DNA of 64,000 bases from Epiperipatus broadwayi (lineage: Eukaryota > Onychophora > Udeonychophora > Euonychophora > Peripatidae): contig JAQFVV010000012.1 in NCBI GenBank assembly GCA_028023455.1, forward strand, positions 15,702,364 to 15,766,363, given 5' to 3'. The position numbers and the translations under genes were made by a program. Shown here piece after piece: positions 35,300 to 49,450 of this stretch (its first letter is position 1; each line of letters starts with the position of its first letter). The notes beneath the pieces were generated by a model. It was given only the letters and a program-made list of their open reading frames with translations. It did no database searches and was not told the DNA's origin.

Positions 35300-35520
35300 A
35301 TTGAAGAAATTAAAAAAAAAAGCACAACTTAAAACCATTTCTTAAATAATTTGAAACTGATGAAAGTCTCGTTTAAAATGAAAAGAACTAACTTTTGCTT
35401 ATTATGAGAATGTTCATTTTTAATAAATCCCAGAAAACAATTTATTCTCTTTCCAACATCATTTTGAATGCTAATTTGAATAATTTCATAAATACAGGAA
35501 AAAAACTTTACTAATTGAAA
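35300..35520 (-). repeat. right arm of the 1.4 kb inverted repeat
   Basis: Inverted copy of 34085-34325. The arms are separated by about 975 bp without recognised genes. The outer edge of this arm runs directly into the trinucleotide microsatellite. Confidence 0.7.
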
Positions 35521-35531
35521 ACTTTGAGATA

Positions 35532-36126
<595 letters not shown>

Positions 36127-39100
36127 TTTGTTATCTAAAATATTATATAATTTACTCAAATGTAGATTGTCTGTGATCTAGATAAGCCATTATTTGTGTT
36201 TTGGTACATATTGTTTTTAAAGTATAATCCTATGTAATGGTTTTACTTTAGAGATCATTTTCCTTATCATACATATTCTTTAATTAATAATATATCTATA
36301 AAATTAAAATATTTAAGAGTAAACATCAATTTATTATCTAATTGATTTTATCTGTTAAAATATAAAATCTACAGACCTGTCCCACATCCAAAACTTTATT
36401 TTATATATATATTGTGAATATTCAGATTAATCATCAAATTATATAATAAAAAAAATAAAGAAGTTTGTTGATCTTGTTTGGTTTTTCTTTTACTTGATAA
36501 ATGGATAATGGGAGATCTTGAAAATATAAGTTTAAATTGATAACCATGGCAACCTAAAGTTTTTAAAATAGTATTGTTTATTGCTAATTCTAGCTTCAAA
36601 TACTAAATTTGTTGTAATCAAACTCAAGAAAAACATATAGGCAAATAAATAAATTTTGGAAACAATTTAGTATGATATAAAAGTTTATTTAAATAGGATC
36701 AGTATTATTTTTACATATTTTTATTTCTGTTACTGCAGTCACCGTAGTAACATTATTACACATAATTCAATGTTTTTATGTTTCATGTATATTTGTTTAT
36801 GAATTATTTTTTTAAAAAAATATTATTAAAAAAAAATATATATGTAAATTATTTATATTTATTAAAGGTATCAAGGTTGTAATATCAATTCTGTATTTCG
36901 GTTTAAAAATAATAGGAAAAATCATATCAAACTTAGATTTCATTTCCATGTATCCATTTTCTTACAAACTTGCATCGCACTTGCAAAACAAAGCGGAAAA
37001 CACTGGAATATATCGTTTGGCATTGAGCAATTTCAGAGTGAATTCCAATAGTTGTTATGACATCCATAATGTCAGAAAGAGATAATATAAATAGCCAGAA
37101 AAGATTGTAAGAGGACTTATCATTTTTTGCCATTGCTGAAGACCGACACGTTTCTCTGTTCTTAAAAAAAAACAAATTTCTTTTAAACTTTATTTTAAAT
37201 TCGTGAAGCTATAAAATATGGAAGAATAAAGAATTAGCATTCTGCCCATTCAGTTTGAAGAGTGGCTGGTTGAAGAAAATTCCAAAGAAGACAACAAACC
37301 AGAATGTGAAAGAAGGGAAACCTATTTTTTTTTATAAAAAAAAATGCATTGTATGAAATCAGCTATTTTTAAAACGAAGAGATTCCAGGTTTAAAAGTCG
37401 GAGTATAACTACTATTGCAATGGATGGATACCATGTTACAAGCTAAGAAAATATTCAGGATCATTTGGATTAATTTATATTATAAAAAGGTTAGTTAAAT
37501 TCCACTCTCCTCTTTAAAAAGGAAAAAGAAACAAAGGGCTGTTATTAAAGTTCACAGATTATTCTATCTGAATATTATCGCCAATGAAAGGAAACATTGA
37601 AAGTTCAATTTATCTTTTCTCTGAAATAAACTCATCTCTCCATCTTAGGACTGAGGATAAATAAACTGCGATGAATCAATGGATAATGAAAATGGACAAA
37701 CTTTTACTGAGGGTATGATTTTTTATGCATATGTGTGAATATTTTTATATATTTTCAAAAGAATAATTTAGATTTTATCTTATATCATAAATAGTGTACA
37801 TTTAGATTTAATAGGGTTTACGAAATGAAGGGCTCGGAGTGATTCATTTATAGATTATTTAAACTCCAGTATTAATGCGACCGATGTTTTTTTTTTAATA
37901 TTCAGTTTGAATTTTGTATGTTTTAAATTTTAACTTGAAATATCGGACAGAAAAGGAGTTTAAATATAGAATTTTATATTACGTTTGTTCAATTATTATG
38001 TTAATGAACAAATAGAAATCCATTTTTATTTAATTGCATATATTTGATATCTGTTATTTAGAAAATTTTTCATTAAAATATTCAAAATCTCTCCTCCCAT
38101 TCATTTTTTTTTTTATATATACAAGTCAGTAGTTTTGCAACACATTTTAGAGTTACCCACAGAAATTTTACCATTTTTTTTTTTTGATTAATTCAATCAA
38201 TCAGAAATATAGATTAATCTCCTATTGTACTTTGTTATTAATTTTACCAATTTTCTTTTATATTCCAATAAATTGAGTTGATTTAAATGCTACAACTCGT
38301 TTCATTTCTTTTTTATTGGGATTGCGTAAGAGGATTTTGTTATTTTAAAATTCGGTTCAAGATTCAAACTCAACTTGGTAAGTGAACTAGAATATAAAAT
38401 ATGGTATGTTTTGTATATTATCATTTTTTTTAAAATTTTATTCACATATAAATTTTATATAAATTTCTGCATTCGAATATTATACATTATGTTTTATTTT
38501 AGTTAATATTACAGGTAAATGTCATTAGCTTAGAATCGATTATTCCTTTGCTTGTCTAATCCCGTTATAAAAATCTAAGTAGATTGTATTTTATCATTGG
38601 TTTAGAATAACTTGTCTTGAATATATTTTTTTTAAACTTCTCTAAAATGAAGAGTACAAATTTCATTGACTGGTTTAATTGAATATTATCTTTGAATTAG
38701 AATAAATGTCAATTATAATCATATAGTTTAATTGTTACCAAAACCAATTTCATATTCGATTATTTGAAGATTCAATAAATAATATTAATAATTATAGGTT
38801 AATAAACATCCAATGGAAACTTAATATATCTTTTATATAATGTGATTGGGCATTGTAGAGTTAGAAATTAGCTAATAGATTTGTTGATAATAAATTCTCG
38901 TGGAGTATTCTATTTTAAAATATAAACGAAGCAATAATTAAGTATCGCTTTATTGGAAGATATGAATAAATTATTTATACATTACGTTATAGCGTCTTAT
39001 TAAACTAGACGTAGATTAATTTGTTTAAACATTTAAAGGAGTGCATAAGTTTTCAAAGTATTTTTCAAAAGGATATAAAAACTAGTTGATTTCAATAGAA

Positions 39101-40110
39101 TATTGTTAATTAAATATTAAAGAAGAAATAATTATGTATCGCTTTATTGAAAGATACAAATGAAATGTTTATGCCTTGTATTTAGCATTTTATTAAACTA
39201 GATATACATTTGAGTCAAATATTATTTTGTTTCAACATTTAAAATAGTGTCTATATTTAAAAATGTTTTGTAAAATGCAATTATAGTTATTTAGAAGCTC
39301 ATCTGTTTAGATAAAATGCAGTATCATTAAATATTAAAGTAGATTTGAATTATTACAATAACAATAGATTAATAAAGTATATTGGAATCTGCTTTAGTTA
39401 TTGATTTGATTTGATTTTCATTAAATTGCTAATCAAATAGTTAGCTTAATCATATATTATTGTTTAGGGCAATGATATACAATTTCACTGCTTATTGCAT
39501 TTTATTTTGTAGTTGTGATAGATTTGTTGATGTCTGGAGCAGATTATTTCATTATTCTTTCACTTTACATATAGCTTAAACAAATTAGGCTTTAGTAGAG
39601 ATTATTAGTGCTTTATGATGGTTTATTACATAATGGCGACCTGATTGAGCTAGATTAGATTAGATTAAATTACATTTTTTTAGATTTTTGATCAGATCAG
39701 ATTGATCATTCTCCCCATCATGAGCATTGATAGATTTTATACGGTTACAAAATATATATATAGATCTACAAGTATATGTTATAGATATGTAGATTTATGG
39801 TCATATGATATAAGTAGATAATTTTCAAAATTAAAATTCATTTGATTTCTTTAGCTTATCTTAACATATGTTAAATAATTTATCTCATATTAACAATAAT
39901 AATGCATTCTAGTACAAACAATCTGTATAAGGATGACTAATTATTGGATATCAAATGGAACCAATAATGTCAAAAAAAATCTTCTAATTATTGATTTTTA
40001 TTAGAGAGGAGAATTGAATTGCATATATTCGTCAAGCGGCTATTTTTATTTCTTTAACTATTCAATTTAATAACTTAACTTTTTTGTGATTGCACGCAAG
40101 AAATTTCAAA
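36127..40110. other. AT-rich intronic interval
   Basis: No gene is supported. A diverged direct duplication lies at 38930-39290. A stretch around 37235-37330 has a short open frame with no recognised similarity. Confidence 0.4.
38930..39290. repeat. diverged ~185 bp direct duplication
   Basis: Units at about 38930-39110 and 39115-39290 share TATCGCTTTATTG, TTATTAAACTAGA and CAACATTTAAA blocks in the same order. Confidence 0.65.
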
Positions 40111-40111
40111 T

Positions 40112-40404
40112 TATAAATATCCGGTTTTCGCTTAAGATTAACGGAAATCTACGCAGTCTACGCATGTGCTTTTTACACCATCATTTCTATCCGTCTTTCT
40201 ACTTTTCATAAAGGTAAGTTTTATTTTTCTATGATGAAAAATAAAAACTTTATTTCAATTTTTGTGATAAACTAAATTGAATTTTTTTGTTTTTCTTATA
40301 GTTTTTTTAATATCAAGGAAGTAACAAGCATTGTAAAAAGTACATTGAAAAAATGCAACTTTTTTACTGATGTACTTTGAAGACAACGTTATTGGGGGCT
40401 GATG
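40112..40404 (+). ncRNA. possible nested transcript with an 88 bp intron
   Basis: TATAAATA at 40112-40119 is followed by a possible exon to 40213. A GTAAGT donor opens an 88 bp interval that ends in a pyrimidine-rich TTTTTCTTATAG acceptor (40301). A 103 bp exon (40302-40404) then ends at another GTAAGT. All splice signals match consensus. No coding frame runs through, so if transcribed it is non-coding or a 5' UTR. It could also be chance in AT-rich DNA. Confidence 0.3.
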
Positions 40405-41900
40405 GTAAGTCTTTATTTTTATATATTTTATAATTATTTTATTTTTATATATTTTTTAATTATTATTTGAATTTATATTTGATAAAAAGTATATGAAAAA
40501 ATTATTATTGAAACTAACACATTCGCTAATCAAAAAAATAGATTGTGATTGTATAAGTGTATATCGCGAATTATCTGCATTTTTTTGCTATGGTGTGTGC
40601 TTGGGTGCAGTATTTGAATTAAGTTATATGAGACAAAGATAAAAATATTTTGCAGATATTATGACCCAATTTAGATTTTTCTATAATGTCTTCTCTGCAT
40701 TTTAATAATAAAAGTAAAGATTTTGACACTATATACATCAACTTAGGCCGATTATAGACTGTTGCAATGTAAATTTCAAAGCTGTATATCAAATGCAAAG
40801 AGAAGTGGCAGTTGATGAAGCTATTACTAAATTTATGATCATAGTAGCATGAAGCAACATGAGCCCTCAAAACCTATATAGATAGGATAAATAATACTAC
40901 ATCGTTCTGATTCTAAACTACTAACTTATGTACCTTAAGCTTAACTCTATAATGAATTTAGTATTTCATTCACTTTTTATTTTATTATTTTATTTTGTAT
41001 ATAGTGACTATTTTAGTAATGCTTTTTAATAAATTACCAAACTGTATTGAAATTCTTTATTATTATATTCAAATTATATTAATTATTGATCAATATTAAC
41101 TACTTGTTATTAGGGATGACATATTCATTGCAAACCCCTGTATGGAAATATATTTCAAAGGGCTACTAGGAAAAATGAAAGGTACCAATGTCTTTATTCT
41201 ACCAAGTTTTCAAGTGATGGGTTACCTTAGGTGTTATTATATATCAATTTTTTAGAAATTTTATGATAATCCAACTAACCTACTAACCAAAATATAATTT
41301 TAAGTTGTATGCATGATAATTTTGAATTTATGAAATGATATGAAAATAATTCTTAGAAATATTAACTTTTATTCTTTTTTTAATTACTTTGAATATCAAT
41401 GACTATATTTTTTTCAGCTTCATTACATTCTTTGATGTTTCATATTTCAAATAATATATATTATGTCATTTTTGAGTAATACAAACATATATTATGATAA
41501 AATTTGTGGCTTAACATAATTTTTTAAATATTCAATATGGCTGCTTCACCAATGTACACTAAAATTTTGAAACCAGATCACTTTGTTTGTTTGATTATGA
41601 AAGCATGAGATTAGATCAAAAACTATTTATTTTAGTGACCTCAGTTATATGCAAATTATAAGCACTTTTAATTCTTTGGCAAAAGAATAATATATATCAA
41701 GTAAAATATGGCATGACAATCATAATTTACATTTACATTGCATTAATAATAGTCACCAATTCTAATATTCTGCTCTAGAACTATGTATATAAAAATGAAT
41801 AATCTCAATGAACACTAGATGGTAGACCAATCAAATTCCTAATGTACTTTCAAAACACTAATTATTAAATAGTATAAAGGATGTAAAAGTCGCTTCTTGA
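40405..41900. other. AT-rich intronic interval
   Basis: No gene, RNA or repeat recognised. Confidence 0.4.
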
Positions 41901-41920
41901 TGAATGTTAAGCAGTTCATA

Positions 41921-41995
41921 GTTTTTTACTGATGAAGGCTAATAACTAGAAACTAGTCTTAGGATTTGTTTAGTGATATATCTAGTATCCGGTTC
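41921..41995 (+). repeat. decayed hammerhead-repeat copy
   Basis: CTGATGA (41929-41935), GAAAC (41949-41953) and TAGTC (41954-41958) are all kept with the spacing of the complete motif at 19506. Stem II is reduced (AGG against CTA) and stem I is mostly mismatched. Downstream, TCTAGTATCCGG-like sequence recalls the unit start. Probably an inactive relic. Confidence 0.55.
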
Positions 41996-42396
41996 CTTGT
42001 CTAAGCTTATCTAGATAGCTTTAAAGTAATAAAATGGATTACCAATGTTAACACAAATTTAAATATATGCTAAAAATCACGTGATGGTTTATCTAGCATG
42101 TAATGTGCCCCTTTATTCCCATTTTAGAAATTAATCATACAATTTTGAGTATATTATGTGACATAGATGATTTCTATGAGTCTTTTTTGGTTGTTTAACT
42201 TTTCTGGCAGAAAAAACTGTAAAGTTTTGCAAAATTGGCTCTATCTATAAGTCAGTCATTTCCATATATACAGATGATGTGTAAACCATTGTCACTAAAA
42301 TGTATTTAATATTAAAGCAGTCAATCTTAGTTCAAGATTGAGCTTCATGGTTCTACTCACTCACCAATTACTAACCTAAATTCAAACCACAGTTCC

Positions 42397-42543
42397 ATTC
42401 CGCTCCTTTATGTATGTATATTTCATGTATATATTTCTGAGAAGCGCACCTAAAAATTATAAATTTAACTGTTCAATAACATTTTTTATTATTAATTCTT
42501 TTCTTTATTAAAGTACATAGGTGCAGCTCAGATGTATATATAT
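42397..42543. mobile_element. MITE-like palindromic element, copy 2
   Basis: Inverted ends TCTGAGAAGCGCACCTA (42436-42452) and TAGGTGCAGCTCAGA (42518-42532). It matches 24117-24272 over its length. Element E follows directly at its TATATA tail, as in copy 1 once element 1 is removed. Confidence 0.65.
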
Positions 42544-45450
42544 ATAACAGGAACAGATATACTAACAAAATATTAACATTACAAATATTTTATTGTATGT
42601 TTATAAAGTTTTTTTATATTAAATTATATGTTTCTGTAAAATCCAAGATGGAAGATGCAACCGTTAATTGTCCAAAAATAATTAAAGGGTTGGAAACATA
42701 ATATTGATTCAGTTTTGGGAAAGAATTTTAATTGAAAGTTTTACTAAAAATAAAATGGGGAATAAAACTAATGGATTGTACTTTTGTTATAAATATTTTT
42801 GTCAAATCTATTTCTAATCTGTAAATAGATTGAGTACATTTTTGGAACGTTATGTAACGATTGCATCTCCAAGAACCATGAACAAAGAAAATATAGTATT
42901 TCTTTGAGATTGAAGATTATGTTTTGGGCTAGTGATTAAAATTAAAAGCATTACACAAATACCTGAGTGGGATATAAAACGGGCTGATTTTGAACCTCAA
43001 AAAAATTAAATTACTGCTGAGAGAACTGTTGCTACTATACTCCACGCCACTCCGAAATTTAAGATGATGAACGAGTAGAATGCCAATCACCCTTCCCGAC
43101 CCTTGTGGGTCATCTCCCGCTACTGTGCCATCTTGTTGCTGCCCTGAAAGAAGGAAAAGTCTGAAATGATAATCCTTGAATGCTGAATGGAAGCTTGCTG
43201 TCACCAAAAGAACTCACGTGGATCCCTTAACTGCCATGCACGAGCCGGACATTTAAAATGGACTCTTTAAAATTGTGTAAGGTAATTATTTTTATGCTGC
43301 CTCCTGAAATTGAATCTAGCCTAACTAATCTCTAACTCTACTATCAAGATTTCTTTTATGAATTATTTAACTTTATATATTTCTATTGTGTAAAAATGTA
43401 ATTTGCTCTCAAATAATTTCTGTCAATCTAATTCTCTCTCATATACTCTAACCTTTTTTAACTTTGGTGCAGTCATTTATTTATATGCATTTATTATTTG
43501 ATTTTATATATCTGTTTTGTTTTATTACTAATATGTCACTCTAAAGCAATCTGGCGAGCTTAATTTCTAAAAATCCTTTTTCTTTAAATTAGACCTCCAT
43601 GGATTGAAATTATGAACATCCCCCCAGAACATAATATATTATTAATCAATATACTTGCCAGATTGCTTTCACAAGTTAACATTTTATTTTGTGTTTTAGT
43701 ATAAAAATTTATTTGTTTAATTCCGAATAGAATGAAGTAATTCTACCTGGGGTAACTCATTCATTGAGGCTAATTAATGCTATGAAATATTCTAAAAATG
43801 TCATTTAATCAATTCTGCAAAAGTGACCTACTATTTGTTTTTTCTGTACAACAGCTAGGTTCTTATTTTATTTTGCATACTCTTAAAATATCAACTACTT
43901 AAATATCCCAGTTATTTTAAAATCTACGAAGATGTGATTGAATTATTTTAAATAACAGAAAAGGAAGGGGGTAAATTTTGTGTTTCTTTTACTAAATGAA
44001 ATCTTGTATATAAATGCGGCATAGATTATTATTTGCATAAATTATAGCATTAAAATGAGGGTCATTTATTTTAGAGCAGAAAATACTATTTCATGTCGTT
44101 AGGGACATCTATTTGTACTGTGTTACTGACATTCAGCTGATTCGTTTAAATATATATATGTGCTTCTAATTTGGGAGTTGCGACAAGATTGGACCCATGG
44201 ATTTTTTTTTGTTATGTTCTGTTCCATGGATAGTTGAGCTTCCCGGGACCTTCTCTGTATAAGAAGGCCTCTGTGCGTCGGTGAATCTAATACATCTGGC
44301 CCACGCCATGCCCAACCATATTTCTTTAAGCACTGCCCTAAAAAGGGGATCTTAACCTTCATTTCATCCAGAAGCATACCTTTTTGTTATTTCTCTGCCA
44401 TCATGTCCATACCGCCATTTCTTAGATTATTATTACCTTTTTGCTTCATGACCTAATTTTAATGTTGTAATATTAAAATTGTGCTCTGTTCAAAATGTAC
44501 ATAAATTCCAAATATTACTAGCTTCGTTGATTAATAATATTATATTAGTCTTGTTATACAATCCCACTGTCGTAATTTGTTATTTCTGTATTTTAAGAGT
44601 ATATGCCTTGGGGAAAATAAAGCGTTCTTCCTTTCAAATGTTAATTAAAAGAATTGTCGATAAATATTTTGCCTTATAACCAAATGTAATTTTAAAATGT
44701 ATTTTTATTTATTTTCACAACCACAAAGGCATGAAAATAGTTTTATTATATATGTAGCGAATCCAGGAATGCTCCCTGAAATTATATATTGGTCACCATG
44801 TTTCAGAACCATAGATAAAAGCGTTAGTAACAATGTTATGTAATCTTTTATAGTAAGTGATTGGCATCTTAATACCGTACCCACTAAAGATGTGTGTTCA
44901 TGTATATATATTATTTAGTCAATAAAAGAGCATATGAGAACTGTTGACATGAATTCCAGTATGTAATTATCTACCATATGGTAGACCTCTTATTCAAGCA
45001 CATACTAATGTATATAATTAATTTACCATATTATTAAACTATTTTTATTATTGTATAACTTATTTCAGTTTGAATTCCCTTTTCTCCACTTCCACACGTC
45101 CAACCTTGCATTTGCCTTTCTATCAAATTCATGAATGGGGTTCAAACCCCTGTTATAATTTAAATACATACTATGATTCCTAATTTCTCTAATACCTATT
45201 TTATTTAAGTCTTGATGTAATTAATATGCAAGTCTCATTGTCTTCTCCGCTTTGCTAGTGGGCGGGGTTTAAGAATAAATTCTTGGGTGCCATCATTATA
45301 TGTTATTCATTAGGTGTTTGATCTGGGGCTTAGGGAATGGGTTCGAATCCAGGTTGGTCCCTGACCTAAATCTCAGGCTTGACGGGGTTTGAAGTACATT
45401 TTTTTAGTTCCAGCTCATGTTAGATGGATCAACATGTTTTGACTGGTACA
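42544..45450 (+). mobile_element. element E, copy 2 (2.9 kb, uninterrupted)
   Basis: The right end is TTTGACTGGTACA followed by ATATAT (45451-45456), the same terminus type as elements 1, 2, A and B. The left end (AACAGGAAC after a TATATA run) is a poor inverted match to it. This is the undisturbed version of 26350-33012. On the minus strand, 44123-44377 is an open frame whose middle aligns without gaps to a frame in copy 1 (31691-32040), ending QIRSTYI in both. Copy 1 has a TAG in it. No family is recognised. Confidence 0.7.
45340..45350 (+). promoter_or_regulatory. B-box/T-arm-like GGTTCGAATCC in element E
   Basis: A perfect tRNA B-box sequence in one of the best conserved blocks of element E, also at 32907-32917. 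No convincing A box lies upstream. It may be a captured tRNA/SINE piece. Confidence 0.35.
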
Positions 45451-45526
45451 ATATATTATATATATGTATTGTAAAATAGTTGTTTACAAACAATTTTTGT
45501 TTATGTATTTGTTTTGTTTTTTGAAG

Positions 45527-45624
45527 AAAATTGATCCTAGGACTTACCCAAAATTGTTACAAGAATCTATGGAATTTGAAGTATTTTCGATTATTTTACA
45601 GTATCTTCATGAAGATTTATTACC
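45527..45624 (+). CDS. RPAP3: RPAP3-like gene, exon in RPAP3_C domain
   Basis: 98 bp, entering in phase 0 after TTTTTTGAAG and ending two bases into a codon at a perfect GTAAGT donor. It encodes KIDPRTYPKLLQESMEFEVF and then SIILQYLHEDLLP. The RPAP3_C consensus here is IEPSLYPKLF, then about ten residues and VFNQIVKILHDFY, so the match is direct and continues the exon ending at 11182. The rest of the domain (the R-F-D/M-F-L-S segment and C-terminus) is not visible down to 64000, so the final exon or exons must lie beyond the window. The exon directly follows element E by only 76 bp. Confidence 0.82.
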
Positions 45625-48600
45625 GTAAGTATAAAAATAAATTTTAATCAAATATCTTAATAATATTAAGAAATAATTTTTTCCCCAGATTGATTATATA
45701 CTATTGCAATGAGTTGCAAAGACACAACTACAGATTGCTAATTTACAGTTCTCAGAAAATCTTGTTTACTAATAGGAAAATTTTATATAATCATTTTCTT
45801 GTGTTAAAAGCTCTTTATCTAAGATTAAATTAAATATTTTTTATGCCACACCACTTGACAAGAATCTTCATATGCAGAAGTATTTGACATATCCATGAAT
45901 TTTTGAAGGTATTATTCTAATGGTTTTATGATTGGAGAATTATTAATAATTCCAGCTTGATAATTAATCTGAAATTAAAATTTTTAATTTTTATAAGCCT
46001 ATATTTGGAATTGTATTGTAATTTTTTAAAATAGATATGATGTTAATTTTACATGAAAAATATTTTGTGAGATTATATTTAAAAATAGATTTTATTGATA
46101 TTTTATGGATAAAATTATTTATTGTCACTTAATTATTTATCACTAAACAATCTTGATTCTATTATATTTAATGTATAGTTGTTGGCTCATCTACCATTCT
46201 CAAAGCTTAATCCAAGTGAAATTTGGAAATTTTTTCAGGCAACTGAGGATTTTCAAGCAAGTAAAGGTAGTGGATACAGATATCTGTACAAACTAATTAT
46301 TCTTTTATTAGTTGGCATTTAGATATCTGATTATTTTTAAAAAGAAAATCAAAAACTCTCATTAAATGTAATTGATTAGTTGATGAATAATGTCATCTCT
46401 TCACATTTTCTTTGGATAGATGTTGGAAATTATTTGCTGTGCAGTGATCTATTTAAAAGTTGTATTTTATATATACTGTATATAATCTTAAATAGTTATG
46501 TAAAGTTAAACTAGAAATTAAATAAATCATAATACTTAATAAATTTAAGTGTTTTAGCTAATGAGATCATCAGTTACATTAATCATATGATCATCTAATC
46601 ACTCTCCAGGATATTTTTTTCAAAAGTAATATGTTGTTAGCTTCCGCAAGGTACAACAATCTCTTTATATATTACTACCAAATCTATACAGAGTGATACA
46701 TTTTTACAGGGTGCTTAATGAAATGGAATTCATTATAATTTTATTTGATTCTAATTATAAAGTAGCACACTGCTTAGAATACTAATTATAAAACTATTAT
46801 TAGTAGTATTCTGTTTTGTTTCTTTGATTTTAATACTATTGAATCTGTATGCAAAATCTTTGACACTGATTTCTAAATTAAGATATAAACTTTTTTATCT
46901 GTAATCAGAGTAATTATATATTTCCAATATTGATTGATAACAGACACCATTTCATTATCGCCATTGTGAATCATCAGGTTATATATTAAAGCTTGATGTA
47001 TAGTTATGCCACTGTAACTTTTTTATATTATTTATTAATGAAGTTACAAACATCGAATGGCATTAAACATAAGATAAGTTTAGAAAAGTAAAAGTAATAA
47101 ATAATAATATTTATCAAAATTCCATAAAATAAAAAAGATATAAAAGAAATAAATTATAAAACTATTATAAAAGAAATCTTGTTCATAATTTTAAAAAGAA
47201 AATTTCTTTTACCAAATCTTTATTTGTAGGAATTCTTAAATCTGATTTAATTATTTTCATTATAAACAAATAATAGTTCAACTTTGATAATTGTATATAA
47301 TTTCTATTGTCTAAGAAACATAATTACTATTAATCGATAAATGTCATATGGTAGAACTATTACATGGAGAAAAGGGGAATGATATGTAGTTTTAAGCAAG
47401 TTTTTAATCAGACTTTGAGGGACATTCCCTAAATTTCTCCACTGATAATGGCATCTTTCTATGGGAAATTGTAATACTTTATATTACAGTTTTCATTTAG
47501 CTGGAGTTATTATGTTGTTTAGCATTTCCAATTCCACTAACCCAATAATTGCTTGCAATTCTGACTCAGCTATCATTCTCTGATAGTATAGTTCTGTTAA
47601 ATAATTTTAACCATCAAAATAGTAAAAAACTTTGTGATATAGAAGTCTTATAAAATATAATGAAACAAATCTCATGTAAAAGTATATTAAATTCCATAGA
47701 ACTAAATTTAATATGAAAATTGCATTGTTTTTATTTAAAATCAACTAACAGATATTTTTTTTTTTAGCCTTTTATTTTTTTAACTTTTATTAATATTCAT
47801 ATCATTATTGGGAAAATATTGTGATTTTGGTTAGAATATGAAAGTAGTAAGTACACTACATCTCATAGAAACAGCTAATGGAAACAGTTGACTTAAATCT
47901 AATATTTTCACTGGCTTTTGTTAGATGATTTTTGTATATCTTTTTTAGCATAAATGATCTTATCAGCTCATGCATTGTCTTGATACTTTTTTCACTTTCT
48001 TCATGCATCTGGTTGCCTCAAATAAAGCTTGGATTTTCTGTAGTGAATCAACACATGTAATGAACAGTTAGTCTTTGTGCTAACCATATTACATATATTA
48101 TGTCCATTTTGTATATAAGGTAAAATAAAAAAAAATGCATTTAATGTTCAGATTGCATTTCTAAGTCTCAACCACATCACAGACAAAAAGAGAAAAAAAT
48201 GTATTGCAAAGTTTGTGAATTCTTTGATAAGGTTGCTACATATTATTTTTAAAAAAAAAGTATTTCGTTTACAACAAAATTTTAAGAGTTTTTAAAAATT
48301 CTAATTTAATTTAGAATGAAACTATTAATTACCATTACATGTGTTTTATCTGGTTTTTTTAAGATCTTTATTTTTAATAGATACAAAAATGTAGTCTTAA
48401 ATTATAAACTATAAGTAAAACTAATACTTTCATTTTAAGAGAAATAGTATATTTATCAAATAGTATATTTTAATTTGTAAATAAAAATATTTCTTTCTAA
48501 AATAAGAGCAGCTTGTTTAACATTATCATAGAATTTTCCTTATACTTTATAAATATATATTATAAAATAAAAGTGTAGTTTATCATATAGGCTCTTGTGG

Positions 48601-49194
48601 TATTTTTGCTGTTCATGAAAGTTTATGAATATAATTATAAAATTTATTGTGTCAATATTAATTATATAACGAAACTTTGGGCTGTCTTGCTGTCTTCAAT
48701 AGTGTATATATGGGATGGCAGTCAAGTCATAAACTTATTATAATTTAATATTTAATTAAATAATTAGTAACAGTGTAATACATTTTATAAAATTAACTTG
48801 TTTTATTTTATGCTATATATATATATATTGAATTAAATATTTCCATAGATTGTTATAATAAAAAATAGAAATGAAGAAATAGTATCCTGTGTAAATAGAA
48901 ATAATCTTTAACCTTTGATGTTACCAAGAAATTATCAATTACTATTAATTGACAGTCCTTGAGGCCAAACCAGTTTTTTCATTAAACCTATAATAGCTCT
49001 TTTGTTTAAGTTCTTGTTGAAGTAAGGTTAAAAGTTATTTCTATTTACATGGATATTATCTCTTCATTTCTATTCTTTATTGTATATATATTATTTCTGA
49101 GAGTTGCTATGTAGTAAAAATATAATAGCTACACAGAAATTCCTGGAAACAATACTTTGAATTCATAATTTATTCATGAGAATATTAGAATTAA
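45625..49194 (+). other. intron of the RPAP3-like gene, AT-rich
   Basis: No exon completing RPAP3_C was found. A short open piece at 46180-46265 is flanked by AG and GT but does not match the family in any frame. Confidence 0.5.
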
Positions 49195-49450
49195 TATGAC
49201 GGGCCGGGGTTTTTTTACCACAAGAGAGTGGAATTCATCTTACTACGTCAGACCTAGGGTCTTCAGGTAGGATGCTGTCAATGACGTGATAAAGTAACTA
49301 ATCTATAATCGTATCTATCTCCAATTTGGGCTAATTCATCCATACCCCACGCCTCCTTTGGGCTCTGTTATGCCTCAGTATTCGAACTCAGGGAGAAATC
49401 TGCCTTCGGTCTCCTCAGGGGTGAACTTACACTAGATAGCAACTGTAGCA
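49195..49450 (-). repeat. possible SINE
   Basis: A 250 bp GC-rich island in AT-rich DNA. On the minus strand it has a B-box-like GAGTTCGAATACTGAGGC (about 49385-49402), preceded by CTGAGGAGACCGAAGGC. It ends in an A-run before CCCCGGCCCGTC. The composition and the Pol III-like box suggest a tRNA-derived SINE. No second copy is present in the window. Confidence 0.4.

Noticed and set aside
36933-37175. 80-codon minus-strand frame with a hydrophobic stretch
   Set aside because: No family match, no promoter or splice context and only one copy.
46165-46265. Possible next RPAP3 exon
   Set aside because: AG and GT borders are present, but none of the frames matches the rest of the RPAP3_C domain.
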